Source: Massilia sp. R2A-15
GTDB taxonomy: Bacteria > Pseudomonadota > Gammaproteobacteria > Burkholderiales > Burkholderiaceae_D
Direction: 5' to 3'
Assembly (NCBI RefSeq): GCF_030704305.1
Contig: NZ_CP131935.1
Location: forward strand, 4,650,001 to 4,714,000
Length of the DNA: 64,000 nucleotides
Part shown: positions 27,857-37,257 of the stretch, one piece after another
How positions within the stretch are numbered: position 1 is the first letter of the stretch
Layout of the letters: each line of letters begins with the position of its first letter
The notes under the pieces: model-generated
The model's database searches: none
What the model saw: only the letters and a program-made list of their open reading frames with translations
What the model was told of the DNA's origin: nothing
Translations under genes and position numbers: made by a program

Positions 27857-27946
27857 TGTCGTTCCAGCGAAGGCTGGAACCCATGCTGAGCGCGCCTCAC
27901 GGGGTAAGCATGTTCAGCATAGGTTCCTGCCTGCGCAGGAACGACA
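27857..27946. repeat. composite inverted repeat (REP/BIME-like)
   Basis: TGTCGTTCC at the left end pairs with GGAACGACA at the right end. Inside are two hairpins, GTTCCAGC/GCTGGAAC and GTTCCTGC/GCAGGAAC, and an imperfect middle stem TGCTGA/TCAGCA. Overall a three-way palindrome of about 90 bp just past the moeB-like gene and before the secretion operon. It differs from the 27-nt family. Confidence 0.8.
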
Positions 27947-28050
27947 AGCGGTTTGCGTGGCCATCGCCCGCGCCTCTGCCTTACAATTGACAAACTGGCC
28001 TCGGCTGCCGAAACCGTCATATACTCTGCAATCTTTCCGACCTGACTGAC

Positions 28051-28521
28051 ATGACCATGCAAATCGTTTCCCGCAGCAAGTCCCAACAAACGCTCCGCCG
28101 CCGCTTCGCGCGCGGCTTCACCCTGGTCGAGATCATGGTGGTGGTGGTCATCATCGGCATCCTCGGCGCGCTGGTCGTGCCCAAGCTGATGGGCCGCACC
28201 GGCGAGTCGCGCGTGACCGCCGCCAAGGTCGACATCTCGACACTGATGCAGGCGCTCAAGCTCTACAAGCTCGACAACCAGCGCTACCCGACCACCGAGC
28301 AGGGCCTGCAAGCGCTGGTCGCCAAGCCGACCACCGGTCCTGCCGCCAACGGCTGGAAGACCGGCGGCTACATCGACAAGCTGCCGAAAGACCCGTGGGG
28401 CAACGCCTACCAGTACCTGTCGCCAGGCCTGCACGGCGAAGTCGACCTGTTCTCGCTGGGCGCCGACGGCCAGCCTGGCGGCACCGGCGAAGACAGCGAC
28501 ATCGGCTCCTGGGATAACTAA
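28051..28521 (+). CDS. gspG: type II secretion major pseudopilin GspG
   Basis: 156 residues. Prepilin signal ending RGFTLVEIMVVVVIIGILGA, cleaved before F. The C-terminal domain has DNQRYPTTEQGLQALV, LPKDPWGNAYQYLSPG and the calcium-site phrase DLFSLGADGQPGG. Main subunit of the pseudopilus. First gene of a 12-gene operon; a TATACT element lies at 28020-28025, but no well-spaced -35 is seen. Confidence 0.96.
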   Translation: MTMQIVSRSKSQQTLRRRFARGFTLVEIMVVVVIIGILGALVVPKLMGRTGESRVTAAKVDISTLMQALKLYKLDNQRYPTTEQGLQALVAKPTTGPAANGWKTGGYIDKLPKDPWGNAYQYLSPGLHGEVDLFSLGADGQPGGTGEDSDIGSWDN

Positions 28522-28536
28522 GCCACGGAGGGTTTC

Positions 28537-29016
28537 GTGCCCGTCCTGCCAGCCCGCCGCCGCGATCGCGGCTTCACCTTGGTGGAGCTGATGATCGTGA
28601 TGGTGATCATCGGCATCACGCTGGGACTGGTGTCGCTCAACGCGATTCCCAGTCCGCAGCAGAACCTGCAGAACGAGGCCCAGCGCCTCGCCTTGCTGCT
28701 CCAGCTCGCCCGCGACGAGGCGATCGTGCGCAACCGCCTGGTCGCGTTCGAAGCCGACGGCGAACGCTACCGCTTCCTGGTGCGCAACGAGACCCGCTGG
28801 GACCCGGTGGCCGGCGACGACCTGCTGCGCGAACGCCCCTTCAAGAACGCCCCGGTGTCGGTGCTGATCGACCCGCCCGGGGCCGGCGCCGGCAATCCGC
28901 TGCGCGTGACCTTCGGCCGCGAGCCGGTCGACAAACCCTTCGTGCTGACCCTGGCCGCCGGTGACGCCCACGTGGCGATCCGCGCCGATGGTGTCGGCCA
29001 TTTCATGGTCGAATGA
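28537..29016 (+). CDS. gspH: type II secretion minor pseudopilin GspH
   Basis: 159 residues with GTG start after GGAGGG. The prepilin motif RGFTLVELMIVMVIIGITLG is followed by a small beta domain. Minor component of the pseudopilus tip region. It overlaps gspI by 4 bases. Confidence 0.92.
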   Translation: MPVLPARRRDRGFTLVELMIVMVIIGITLGLVSLNAIPSPQQNLQNEAQRLALLLQLARDEAIVRNRLVAFEADGERYRFLVRNETRWDPVAGDDLLRERPFKNAPVSVLIDPPGAGAGNPLRVTFGREPVDKPFVLTLAAGDAHVAIRADGVGHFMVE

Positions 29017-29402
29017 CGATGACGATGCGATCGCGCCCCGTCGCCGGATCGGCCGGCTTCACCCTGCTCGAAGTGCTGGTGGCGCTGGTCATCGTCGGCA
29101 CCGCGCTGGGCGCCTCGCTGCGCGCGGTCGGCAGCCTGGCCTCGAACAGCGCCGGCCTGCGCACCGCGATGATGGCGACCTGGTCGGCCGAAAACCGGCT
29201 GGTGCAGATCCGCCTGGCGCACGCCTTTCCCGACATCGGCAAGCGCAGCTTCGAATGCCCGCAGGGCGACCTCAAGCTGATGTGCGAGGAAGAGGTGCTG
29301 GCCAGCCCGAACCCGATGCTGCGCCGCGTCGAGGTGTCGGTGTTCGACAGCGCCAACCCGGAACGCCGCATCCTGAAACTGGTCCAACTGGTGATGAGGT
29401 AG
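29013..29402 (+). CDS. gspI: type II secretion minor pseudopilin GspI
   Basis: 129 residues. Prepilin motif AGFTLLEVLVALVIVGTALG, then the short GspI domain with WSAENRLVQIRL. Forms the tip complex with GspJ and GspK. Starts with ATGACG repeats that allow several near-equivalent starts; the one at 29013 couples to gspH. Confidence 0.93.
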   Translation: MTMTMRSRPVAGSAGFTLLEVLVALVIVGTALGASLRAVGSLASNSAGLRTAMMATWSAENRLVQIRLAHAFPDIGKRSFECPQGDLKLMCEEEVLASPNPMLRRVEVSVFDSANPERRILKLVQLVMR

Positions 29403-29405
29403 CAC

Positions 29406-29999
29406 ATGAGGCGCGCGCGCGGCTTTACCCTGATCGAGTTGCTGGTGGCGATCAGCATCCTGGCGATGGTCGCCGTGCTCGGCTGGCGCGGCCTCGACGG
29501 CATCGTGCGCGCCCGGGTGGCGCTGACCGACCAGATGGAAACCACGCGCGGCATGCAGCTCGCGTTCGCCCAGATGCAAAGCGACTGCGAGCACATGGCC
29601 GACAGCAGCGCGCTCGACCGGCGCCCCTTCCTGCAGGCCGAAAAGGATCGCCTGACCCTCGTGCGCCAGAGCTTCGTCGAAAACGAACCGATGCGGCTGC
29701 AGGTGGTTTCCTACCGCATCCGCGACGGCGTGCTGTCGCGCCGCGAGTCGATCGGCACGCGCGACCTGGCCCAGCTCGACGTGCTGTGGGCCGCCGCCAA
29801 CAGCGATGCCGACCGCACCGCGCCGGTCGCGCTGCAGGGCGGCGTGATGGGCATGGCGATCGAGACCTGGGAAACCGGCCAGACCCAGTGGCGCGCGATG
29901 CCGGCGCCCGTCATCCAGCCGACCGGCCTGCAGGTGGCGCTGGCGGTAAAGGGCGTCGAGGCGCCGATGGTGAAATCCTTCCTGCTGGGGGGGCTATGA
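29406..29999 (+). CDS. gspJ: type II secretion minor pseudopilin GspJ
   Basis: 197 residues. Prepilin motif RGFTLIELLVAISILAMVAV, then the GspJ fold with LAFAQMQSDCEHMADS and RLTLVRQSF. Part of the tip complex. Its stop overlaps the gspK start as ATGA. Confidence 0.93.
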   Translation: MRRARGFTLIELLVAISILAMVAVLGWRGLDGIVRARVALTDQMETTRGMQLAFAQMQSDCEHMADSSALDRRPFLQAEKDRLTLVRQSFVENEPMRLQVVSYRIRDGVLSRRESIGTRDLAQLDVLWAAANSDADRTAPVALQGGVMGMAIETWETGQTQWRAMPAPVIQPTGLQVALAVKGVEAPMVKSFLLGGL

Positions 30000-31063
30000 A
30001 ACAACTGAAGCGCCAGCGCGGCGTGGCCGTGATCACCGCACTGCTGCTGACTACGCTGGCCATCACCATCGTCGCCAGCCTGTTCTGGGCCCAACAGGTG
30101 CAGGTGCGCTCGATGGAAAACCAGCGCCTGCACCTGCAGACCAAATGGATACTGCGCGGCGCGCTCGACTGGGCCAGCTTGGTGCTGCGCCAGGACGCCG
30201 CCGACAATCCCAACTACACCGCGCTGACCCACGTGTGGGCGACGCCGCTGGCCGAGACCCGGCTCGACCAGTACATCGAGCGCGAGCGCGTGCAGGGCGA
30301 GGTGTTCGACGCCACCCTGTCGGGCAACATTGTCGATGCGACCTCGCGGTACAATCTGATGAACCTGGCGAGCAACCGCAGCCCCGATCCGGTCCAGACG
30401 GAGATCTACAAGCGCTTGCTGACCAACCTGCGGCTCGACGCCGGCCTGGCCCAGCGCACCGCGCTGGCCGTGGCCCGGGCGCAACCACTGGCGCCCAATC
30501 CGGCGCAGGGCGGCGCGCCGGGCACGCCTGGCACGCCCGGGACGGCGGGCACGCCGGGCACGGAGGAGAGCCCCGGCGCCGCGGGCGCGCCGGGCAGCGC
30601 CGGTACGCCCGCCACGCCAGGCGCGACCGGCACGCCGGTGCCGGCATCGACCGACGTGCCGGTACGCCTGATGCAAGTGGATGACTTGCTGGCGATTCCG
30701 GGTTATACAGTGGAGGTGGTGAACAAGCTGCGCGACTTCGTCATCGTGCTGCCGGGCCCGACAGCGGTGAATGTCAACACCGCGCCGGCCGAAGTGCTGG
30801 CGGCGGTGCTGAAGAACATGTCGGTGGGCTCGGCCAGCGCGCTGGTGGCGCGGCGCAAGAGCGCGCCGTGGCGCGACGTGAACTATTTCACCGCCGACGT
30901 CGGCATCGCGAACGTGGTGAGCGGCACCGTGGAAGTGAAAAGCAATTATTTTCTGGTGTTGAGCAAGATCCGGCTGGACCGCGCCGCGCTCGACGCGGAG
31001 GCGCTGGTCAGCCGCACGCCGGGACAGCCGAGGACGACGCTGGAATGGGTACGGCAAAACTAG
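29996..31063 (+). CDS. gspK: type II secretion minor pseudopilin GspK, with collagen-like insert
   Basis: 355 residues from ATG 29996. N-terminal QRGVAVITALLLTTLAITIV is the GspK-type prepilin segment. The helical domain and the NVNTAPAEVLAAVL signature near the C-terminus are typical. Unusual is an insert around residues 169-220 made of Gly/Pro/Thr/Ala triplet-like repeats (GTPGTPGTAGTPGTEE, APGSAGTPATPGATGTP), resembling a collagen-like linker. GspK caps the pseudopilus; the insert would be a flexible arm in its cap domain. Confidence 0.92.
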   Translation: MKQLKRQRGVAVITALLLTTLAITIVASLFWAQQVQVRSMENQRLHLQTKWILRGALDWASLVLRQDAADNPNYTALTHVWATPLAETRLDQYIERERVQGEVFDATLSGNIVDATSRYNLMNLASNRSPDPVQTEIYKRLLTNLRLDAGLAQRTALAVARAQPLAPNPAQGGAPGTPGTPGTAGTPGTEESPGAAGAPGSAGTPATPGATGTPVPASTDVPVRLMQVDDLLAIPGYTVEVVNKLRDFVIVLPGPTAVNVNTAPAEVLAAVLKNMSVGSASALVARRKSAPWRDVNYFTADVGIANVVSGTVEVKSNYFLVLSKIRLDRAALDAEALVSRTPGQPRTTLEWVRQN

Positions 31064-31079
31064 AAGAAAGCGAGACCGT

Positions 31080-32294
31080 TTGACTACTTTATATATCCGC
31101 TTGCCGGCCCGGGCCGATGGCGACGCCGCCTTGTCCCGCTTCGCGCTGGTGACCGACAGCGGCGCTATCGACCAGCAGGGCGAAGGCGCCTTGCGCGGCT
31201 TGGGCGACATCGTTGCCGCGGCGCGCCGCGTGGTGCTGCTGCTGGCCGCCACCGACGTCACGATGCTGCACGTCAAGGCGCCGCCGCTGTCGGGCGCGCG
31301 CCTGAAGGCCGCGCTGCCGGGCCTGGTCGAAGAACAGGTGCTGGGCGACCCGGCCGATTGCGTGCTGACGGCCGCGCCGGCCCAGTCGGCCGACGGGCTG
31401 CGCAGTGTCGCCGTAGTCCAGCGCGCCTGGCTCGAGCCGCTGGTGCGTTCCATCCTCGCGCTCGGCGCACGCTCGGTCGCGGCGCTGCCCGCGCAGCTGT
31501 GCCTGCCGCTGCAGCCGGGCCACGTCAGCGCCGCCGTCGGCCATTCCGAAATCACCCTGCGCGACGGCCTGTACCACGGCTTGGGCCTGGCGATGGCCAC
31601 CACGCCCGAGCTGGCGCTGCAGACCGTGCGCGCGCTGGCCGGCGACGCCCCGCTGACCCTGTACGTGCCGGCCGGCGAACTCGGCCAGTATCAGGCGCTG
31701 GCGCAGGAAGCCGGCCCGGCCATCGCGCTGGAGGCGGACCAGTGGCCGCACTGGCTGGCCGGCTCGAAAACCACCGCGCTCGACCTGGTGCCCTCGCTCG
31801 GCTCGGCCGGCGCCCGTCCCGCCGACTGGCAGCGCTGGAAGTGGCCGCTGCGCCTGGCGCTGCTGGCGCTGGTCGTCAACCTGGCCGGGCTGAACATCCA
31901 GTGGCTGCGCATGAAGCGCGAAGCGGACGCGATCCGCCAGTCCAACCTGCAGACGTTCAAGAATGCCTATCCGAAAGAGACCGTGATCCAGGACCCGATC
32001 GCGCAGATGCGCATGAACAACGCGCGCGCCCGCGCCGCCAGCGGCGAAGTTGGCCCGGAGGAATTCACCTGGCTGGCCGCCGCCTTCGGCGAGGCCGCGC
32101 GCACCCTGCCGCGCCCGCTTGGCGTGGCCGGCCTGGAATACCGGGAACATGCGTTGACGGTCAAGGTCAAACCAGAGTCAGCCGATCCCGGTGCGCTCGC
32201 CGCGGTCAAGAGCGCGCTCGCCGCGCGCAGCCTGAGCCTGACCGAAACCGCGCCCGCCACCTGGCAGGTCCGCAGCACAGGAGGCAAACCATGA
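31080..32294 (+). CDS. gspL: type II secretion inner-membrane protein GspL
   Basis: 404 residues, TTG start at 31080 close behind gspK. The cytoplasmic actin-like domain (about 1-245) docks GspE. A membrane helix (LRLALLALVVNLAGLNIQWL) lies near 258-277 and a periplasmic ferredoxin-like domain follows. Overlaps gspM by 4 bases. Confidence 0.9.
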   Translation: MTTLYIRLPARADGDAALSRFALVTDSGAIDQQGEGALRGLGDIVAAARRVVLLLAATDVTMLHVKAPPLSGARLKAALPGLVEEQVLGDPADCVLTAAPAQSADGLRSVAVVQRAWLEPLVRSILALGARSVAALPAQLCLPLQPGHVSAAVGHSEITLRDGLYHGLGLAMATTPELALQTVRALAGDAPLTLYVPAGELGQYQALAQEAGPAIALEADQWPHWLAGSKTTALDLVPSLGSAGARPADWQRWKWPLRLALLALVVNLAGLNIQWLRMKREADAIRQSNLQTFKNAYPKETVIQDPIAQMRMNNARARAASGEVGPEEFTWLAAAFGEAARTLPRPLGVAGLEYREHALTVKVKPESADPGALAAVKSALAARSLSLTETAPATWQVRSTGGKP

Positions 32295-32812
32295 GCGCCG
32301 TCAGTACCGTAGCACAATGGAGGGAGCGCGCCACCGTGGCCTGGATGGCGCGCACCGAGCAGGAGCGCAAGTACCTGGCGATCGGCTTCGCGGTGGCCGT
32401 GGCCGCCATCGTCTATGCATTGTTCATCGACCCGGCGCTCTCCGGCCGCGCCCGCCTGGAAAAGGACTTGCCGGTGCTGCGCCAGCAGTCGGCGCAGTTG
32501 CGCGCGATGGCGCTCGAGGCCGGTGAGCTGGCGCGCGCGCCGCAAACCCAGGTCGCGCCGATGTCGCAGCAAGCCCTGACGGCCAGCCTGGCTTCGATGT
32601 CGATCGTGCCGCAGTCGGTGGCGATGACCGGCGAATTCGCCAAGGTGCAGCTGAACGGCGTGGCGTTTTCCAGCGTGGTGGCCTGGCTCGACGCGCAGCG
32701 CCGCGAGAACCGCATTTCGGTGCAGGACGCCGTGTTCGCCGCGCAAGGCGCGCTGGGCCAGGTCGACGCCACCCTCACGCTGCGCCAGGACGCGGGCGCG
32801 GGGCCGCGGTGA
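32291..32812 (+). CDS. gspM: type II secretion protein GspM
   Basis: 173 residues. A short N-terminal cytoplasmic part, a membrane helix (YLAIGFAVAVAAIVYALFI), then a periplasmic domain with a short coiled coil. Partner of GspL in the assembly platform. Overlaps gspN by 4 bases. Confidence 0.9.
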   Translation: MSAVSTVAQWRERATVAWMARTEQERKYLAIGFAVAVAAIVYALFIDPALSGRARLEKDLPVLRQQSAQLRAMALEAGELARAPQTQVAPMSQQALTASLASMSIVPQSVAMTGEFAKVQLNGVAFSSVVAWLDAQRRENRISVQDAVFAAQGALGQVDATLTLRQDAGAGPR

Positions 32813-33582
32813 AGCGACTCGTGCTATGGTGTGCGGCCATCCTGCTGGCGGTAGCGCTGACGGTGCTGGTGTTTTTCCCGGCCGCATGGCTGGGGCCCAT
32901 GGTCGAGCAACAGACCGGCGGGCGTTTGACTCTGGGGGATGCGCAAGGTACGCTGTGGCGCGGCTCGGCTTTCATCGGCGGGGCGCCGGGCGAGGGCGGT
33001 TCGGTGACGCCGCTGTTGCCGGGACGTTTCGCGTGGCGCCTGTCGCCGCTGGTGCTGGTGGGCCATGTGGCGCTGTCGCTGGAAAACCCGCAGGCGCTGG
33101 CGCAGCCGGTGAACGTGGAAGGCAACTGGTCGCACTGGCAGGTCAGCCCGGGTGAACTGATGCTGCCGGCCGGCGGGCTGGCCGGGCTGGGCGCGCCGCT
33201 CAACACGCTCGCGCCGAGCGGCGTGATGCGGCTGTCCTGGACTTCGCTCGAGCTGGTGCGCCAGCAGCAGGCGGTGGCGGTGAACGGCCGCACGACGCTG
33301 GCGCTGAACGACATGGGCTCGCGCATGACGCCCGTCAATCCCTTGGGCAGCTATCAGCTGAAGATGGATTGGCACGGCCAGCAGGCGCAATTGAATTTGA
33401 CGACGGTGCGCGGCGCATTGCTGCTGTCGGGCAGTGGATCGCTGAATCAGGGCCGGCTGCAGTTTTCCGGCCAGGCATCGGCGGCGAACGGATATGAAGA
33501 GACGCTGGGCAACCTGCTTAATTTGCTGGGCCAGCGCCGTATGGTGGGCGGCAAGAATATTATCGCGTTAGAGTTCAAATAA
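32809..33582 (+). CDS. gspN: type II secretion protein GspN
   Basis: 257 residues, GTG start. N-terminal membrane anchor (LVLWCAAILLAVALTVLVFF), then a beta-rich periplasmic domain with WRGSAFIGG, FAWRLSPL and SYQLKMDW phrases of the family. An accessory part of many proteobacterial type II systems; its exact role is uncertain. Shares one base with gspD at its end. Confidence 0.88.
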   Translation: MKRLVLWCAAILLAVALTVLVFFPAAWLGPMVEQQTGGRLTLGDAQGTLWRGSAFIGGAPGEGGSVTPLLPGRFAWRLSPLVLVGHVALSLENPQALAQPVNVEGNWSHWQVSPGELMLPAGGLAGLGAPLNTLAPSGVMRLSWTSLELVRQQQAVAVNGRTTLALNDMGSRMTPVNPLGSYQLKMDWHGQQAQLNLTTVRGALLLSGSGSLNQGRLQFSGQASAANGYEETLGNLLNLLGQRRMVGGKNIIALEFK

Positions 33583-35825
33583 TGAAAAAACCTGCAGGTA
33601 ACACCTCTCCCGTCCCGGCGCTGCGCCGGCTTGCCGCCGGCGTCATGTTGTGCTGCGCCGCAGCCACCGTGGTCGCTCCGGCCCTCGCGCAGGAAGCCAC
33701 GTCCGGCGCCGCGCTCAACTTCGTCAACGCCGACATGGAGTCGGTGATCAAGGCGGTCGGTCACTACACCGGCATGACCTTCATCGTCGATCCGCGCGTC
33801 AAGGGCACGCTGACGCTGGTGTCGGAAAAGCCGCTGAGCAAGTCGCAGGCGTTTTCCCTGCTGACCTCGCAGCTGCGCCTGCAAGGCTACGCAGTCGTCA
33901 CCGGCGACGGCTTCGCCAAGGTGGTGCCGGAGGCGGAAGCGAAGCTGCAGCCGTCGCCGACCCGCGTCGGCGTGGGCGCCAGGCGCGTCGCCGGCGACCA
34001 GATCGCCACCCAGATCTTCCACCTCAATTACGAGTCGGCCGCCAACCTGACGGCCGTGCTGCGCCCGCTGATCGCGCCCAACAACTCGATCATGGCCAAC
34101 CCGGGCAACAACAGCCTGGTGATCACCGACTACGCCGACAACCTGGCGCGCCTGTCGAAGATCATCGCCGCGCTCGACGCGCCGGTGGGCGCCGGCGTGG
34201 ACGTGGTGCCGGTGCGCTACGCGGTGGCAAGCGACGTCGCCGTGATGGTCAGCCGCATGATGGAGCCGGCGCCGGGCGGCGACTCGGGCCGCGTGTCGGT
34301 GCTGGCCGATCCGCGCACCAACTCGGTCATCGTGCGCGCGCCTTCGGCCGCGCGCACCAACCTGGCCAAGTCGCTGATCGCCAAGCTGGACCAGCCGACC
34401 GCGGAAGCGGGCAATGTCCACGTGATCTACCTGAAGAACGCCGATGCGACCAAGCTGGCGCAGACCTTGCGCGCGGTGGTTTCGTCGGACACCTCGCTGC
34501 CGCAGACCCAGCAGGGCACCGCCGGCGGCTCGGTGGCCTCCGGCACGCAAGGCGCGGGCGGCGGCCAGCAGCCGGGCGGCTCGATGGGCGGCGCGGCCAG
34601 CACCATGAGTCCGCAAAGCCCCGGCCAGACGGGCGGCGGCGGCACTGGCGCCACCGGCGCCGGCTTCATCCAGGCCGACGCCTCGACCAACACCCTGATC
34701 ATCACCGCCAGCGAAGCGGTCTACCGCAATCTGCGCGCCGTCATCGACCAGCTCGACGTGCGCCGCGCCCAGGTCTACATCGAAGCATTGGTGGTCGAGG
34801 TCAACTCCGACCGGGCCTCGGAATTCGGCGTGCAATGGCTGGCCGGCAGCGGCGACGACACCAGCCGCTACCGCGTCGGCGGCATTCAAAACTTCAATGC
34901 GACCAGCGGCAACGGCCTGACCGCGCTGATCGCCGGCAAAGGCAAAGTGCCGCCAGGCCCGGGACTTTCCATCGGACTGTTCCGCCAGATCAACGGCGAA
35001 CTCGGGCTCGGCGCGATCGCCCACGCGCTCGAGAACGACAATGGCGGCAACATCCTGTCGACGCCGAACATGCTCACGCTCGACAACGAACTGTCGACCA
35101 TCAAGGTGGGCCAGAACGTGCCGATCATCAGCGGCCAGTTCACCACGGCGGCCGGCGGCGCCAATACCAACCCGTTCCAGACCATCGACCGGCGCGACGT
35201 CGGCCTCACGCTCAAGGTGCGCCCGCAGATTTCCGAGGGCGGCACCATCAAGCTGGCGATCTACAACGAGAGCTCGAGCGTGGTGGCGACCAGCAAGCAG
35301 GATCCGGCCGGCGTGACCACCGACATCCGCATCATCGAGAACAACGTGCTGGCCGACGACGGCCAGATCATCGTGCTCGGGGGGCTGATCAAGGATGACG
35401 CGGCCAGCAACGAGGAAAGGGTGCCGGGGCTGGGCAGCATTCCAGTGCTGGGCAACTTGTTCAAGTACCAGTCGCGCAAGCGCACCAAGACCAACCTGAT
35501 GGTGTTCCTGCGCCCGGTGATCGTGCGCAGCAAGGATGACAGCAACTCGATCTCGCTCAATCGCTACGACTACATGCGCTCCTCCGGCATCGAGGCGCAG
35601 CCGCGCGATACCTCCGTGATGGTCAAGGACCTGGGCGCGCCGGTGCTGCCGCCGCTGGTCAACGGCCAGCCGCCCACCGGCGGTACCATGGCCACCATGC
35701 CGGCCAAGCCGCTCGTGGTGCCGGCGCCGGTGACGGCGCGTCCGGGCGCGAGCCAGCCGCAGCCGCAGCCGCAGCCGCAGCCCGTTCCCGCGGAGGCGCC
35801 GCTGTATCGCCCGGTGCAGAAATAG
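33582..35825 (+). CDS. gspD: type II secretion outer-membrane secretin GspD
   Basis: 747 residues. Signal peptide (about 1-36), N0 domain beginning [17 protein letters not shown], then N1-N3 repeats (each with a NSLVI/NTLII-type phrase) and the secretin core after about 400 with the [16 protein letters not shown] signature. A Gly-rich loop (about 310-360) interrupts N3. The C-terminal tail ends in [10 protein letters not shown]. Multimeric channel through the outer membrane. No pilotin gene is seen in the operon. Confidence 0.95.
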   Translation: MKKPAGNTSPVPALRRLAAGVMLCCAAATVVAPALAQEATSGAALNFVNADMESVIKAVGHYTGMTFIVDPRVKGTLTLVSEKPLSKSQAFSLLTSQLRLQGYAVVTGDGFAKVVPEAEAKLQPSPTRVGVGARRVAGDQIATQIFHLNYESAANLTAVLRPLIAPNNSIMANPGNNSLVITDYADNLARLSKIIAALDAPVGAGVDVVPVRYAVASDVAVMVSRMMEPAPGGDSGRVSVLADPRTNSVIVRAPSAARTNLAKSLIAKLDQPTAEAGNVHVIYLKNADATKLAQTLRAVVSSDTSLPQTQQGTAGGSVASGTQGAGGGQQPGGSMGGAASTMSPQSPGQTGGGGTGATGAGFIQADASTNTLIITASEAVYRNLRAVIDQLDVRRAQVYIEALVVEVNSDRASEFGVQWLAGSGDDTSRYRVGGIQNFNATSGNGLTALIAGKGKVPPGPGLSIGLFRQINGELGLGAIAHALENDNGGNILSTPNMLTLDNELSTIKVGQNVPIISGQFTTAAGGANTNPFQTIDRRDVGLTLKVRPQISEGGTIKLAIYNESSSVVATSKQDPAGVTTDIRIIENNVLADDGQIIVLGGLIKDDAASNEERVPGLGSIPVLGNLFKYQSRKRTKTNLMVFLRPVIVRSKDDSNSISLNRYDYMRSSGIEAQPRDTSVMVKDLGAPVLPPLVNGQPPTGGTMATMPAKPLVVPAPVTARPGASQPQPQPQPQPVPAEAPLYRPVQK

Positions 35826-35827
35826 TC

Positions 35828-37255
35828 ATGAGTAATCTGCTGCCCTACGCATTCGCGCGCGACTTCGGCGTGCTCGCCAAAAGCATCGACGGCGGCGCCG
35901 ACCCGGTCGAAGTGTGGATCTCGGGCGCCACCGCGCCGGCCGCGATCGCGGAAGTGTCGCGCCGCTTCGGCCGCATCGCGCTGCGCCGCATGGAGCGCGC
36001 CGACCTCGAGGCCGCCATCGCCACCGCCTACGCCGGCGCCGGCGGCGACGCCTCGCAGGTGGTGGACGAATTCGACGCCGACCTTGACCTGACCAAGCTG
36101 CTGCAGGACGTGCCGGCGATCGAAGACCTGCTCGAATCGTCCGACGACGCGCCCGTCATCCGCATGATCAACGCGCTGCTCACCCAGTCGCTGCGCGAAG
36201 GCGCCTCCGACATCCACATCGAGCCGTTCGAGCAGACCTCGGTGGTGCGCTTCCGGATCGACGGTACGCTGCGCGACGTGGTGCGTCCGCGCAAGGCGAT
36301 CCACGCCTCGCTCATTTCGCGCATCAAGATCATGTCGCAGCTCGACATCGCCGAGAAGCGCCTGCCGCAGGACGGCCGCATCACCCTGCGCATCGGCGGC
36401 AAGCCGGTCGACGTGCGCGTCTCGACTCTGCCGACCGGCCACGGCGAGCGCGCGGTGCTGCGCCTGCTGGACAAGGAGGCGGGCAAGCTCGACCTGTCGA
36501 ACCTGGGCATGAGCCCGGACCTGCTGCCGCAGTTCGACCACATGATCAACCAGCCGCACGGCATCGTGCTGGTCACCGGCCCGACCGGCTCGGGCAAGAC
36601 CACCACGCTGTACGCGGCGCTGTCGCGCCTGAACGCGACCACCACCAACATCCTGACGGTGGAAGACCCGATCGAGTACGACCTGCAGGGCGTCGGCCAG
36701 ACCCAGGTCAACGCGCGCATCGACATGAGCTTCGCCAAGGCCCTGCGCGCGATCCTGCGCCAGGACCCGGACGTCATCATGATCGGCGAGATCCGCGACC
36801 TGGAAACCGCGCAGATCGCGGTGCAGGCCTCGCTGACCGGCCACCTGGTGCTGGCCACGCTGCACACCAACGACGCCGCCGCCGCCGTCACCCGCCTGCT
36901 CGACATGGGGATCGAACCGTTCCTGCTGTCGTCCTCGCTGCTCGGCGTGATGGCGCAGCGGCTGGTGCGCAAGCTGTGCGAGCACTGCAAGCAGCCCGAC
37001 GGCGCGGGTCCTTACTGGAAAGCGGTCGGCTGCGACAAGTGCGGCCACACCGGCTTTCACGGCCGGGTCGGCGTGTACGAACTGCTGGAGACCACCGACC
37101 ATATCCGCGCCCAGATTCACAACCAGGCGTCCGAGGCGGAGATCCGCGCCGCGGCGCAGGCGTCGGGCATGAAGACCATGCGCGAAGACGGCGAACGCTG
37201 GCTGCGCGACGGCACCACCACGCCGGCGGAGCTGCTGCGCGTGACCAAGGACTGA
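35828..37255 (+). CDS. gspE: type II secretion ATPase GspE
   Basis: 475 residues. Hexameric cytoplasmic ATPase driving pseudopilus assembly. N-terminal domain binds GspL. Walker [10 protein letters not shown] at 251-259, Asp box and Walker B ([16 protein letters not shown]), His box ([12 protein letters not shown]), and a zinc-binding tetracysteine (CEHC with CDKC) at about 387-402. Starts 2 bp after gspD stops. Confidence 0.96.
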   Translation: MSNLLPYAFARDFGVLAKSIDGGADPVEVWISGATAPAAIAEVSRRFGRIALRRMERADLEAAIATAYAGAGGDASQVVDEFDADLDLTKLLQDVPAIEDLLESSDDAPVIRMINALLTQSLREGASDIHIEPFEQTSVVRFRIDGTLRDVVRPRKAIHASLISRIKIMSQLDIAEKRLPQDGRITLRIGGKPVDVRVSTLPTGHGERAVLRLLDKEAGKLDLSNLGMSPDLLPQFDHMINQPHGIVLVTGPTGSGKTTTLYAALSRLNATTTNILTVEDPIEYDLQGVGQTQVNARIDMSFAKALRAILRQDPDVIMIGEIRDLETAQIAVQASLTGHLVLATLHTNDAAAAVTRLLDMGIEPFLLSSSLLGVMAQRLVRKLCEHCKQPDGAGPYWKAVGCDKCGHTGFHGRVGVYELLETTDHIRAQIHNQASEAEIRAAAQASGMKTMREDGERWLRDGTTTPAELLRVTKD

Positions 37256-37257
37256 CG

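Noticed and set aside
27987..28025. TTGACA and TATACT as a promoter for the secretion operon
   Set aside because: The two elements are 27 bp apart, too far for sigma70.
33447..35024. Long minus-strand frame over gspD
   Set aside because: Shadow of the secretin gene; no motifs.
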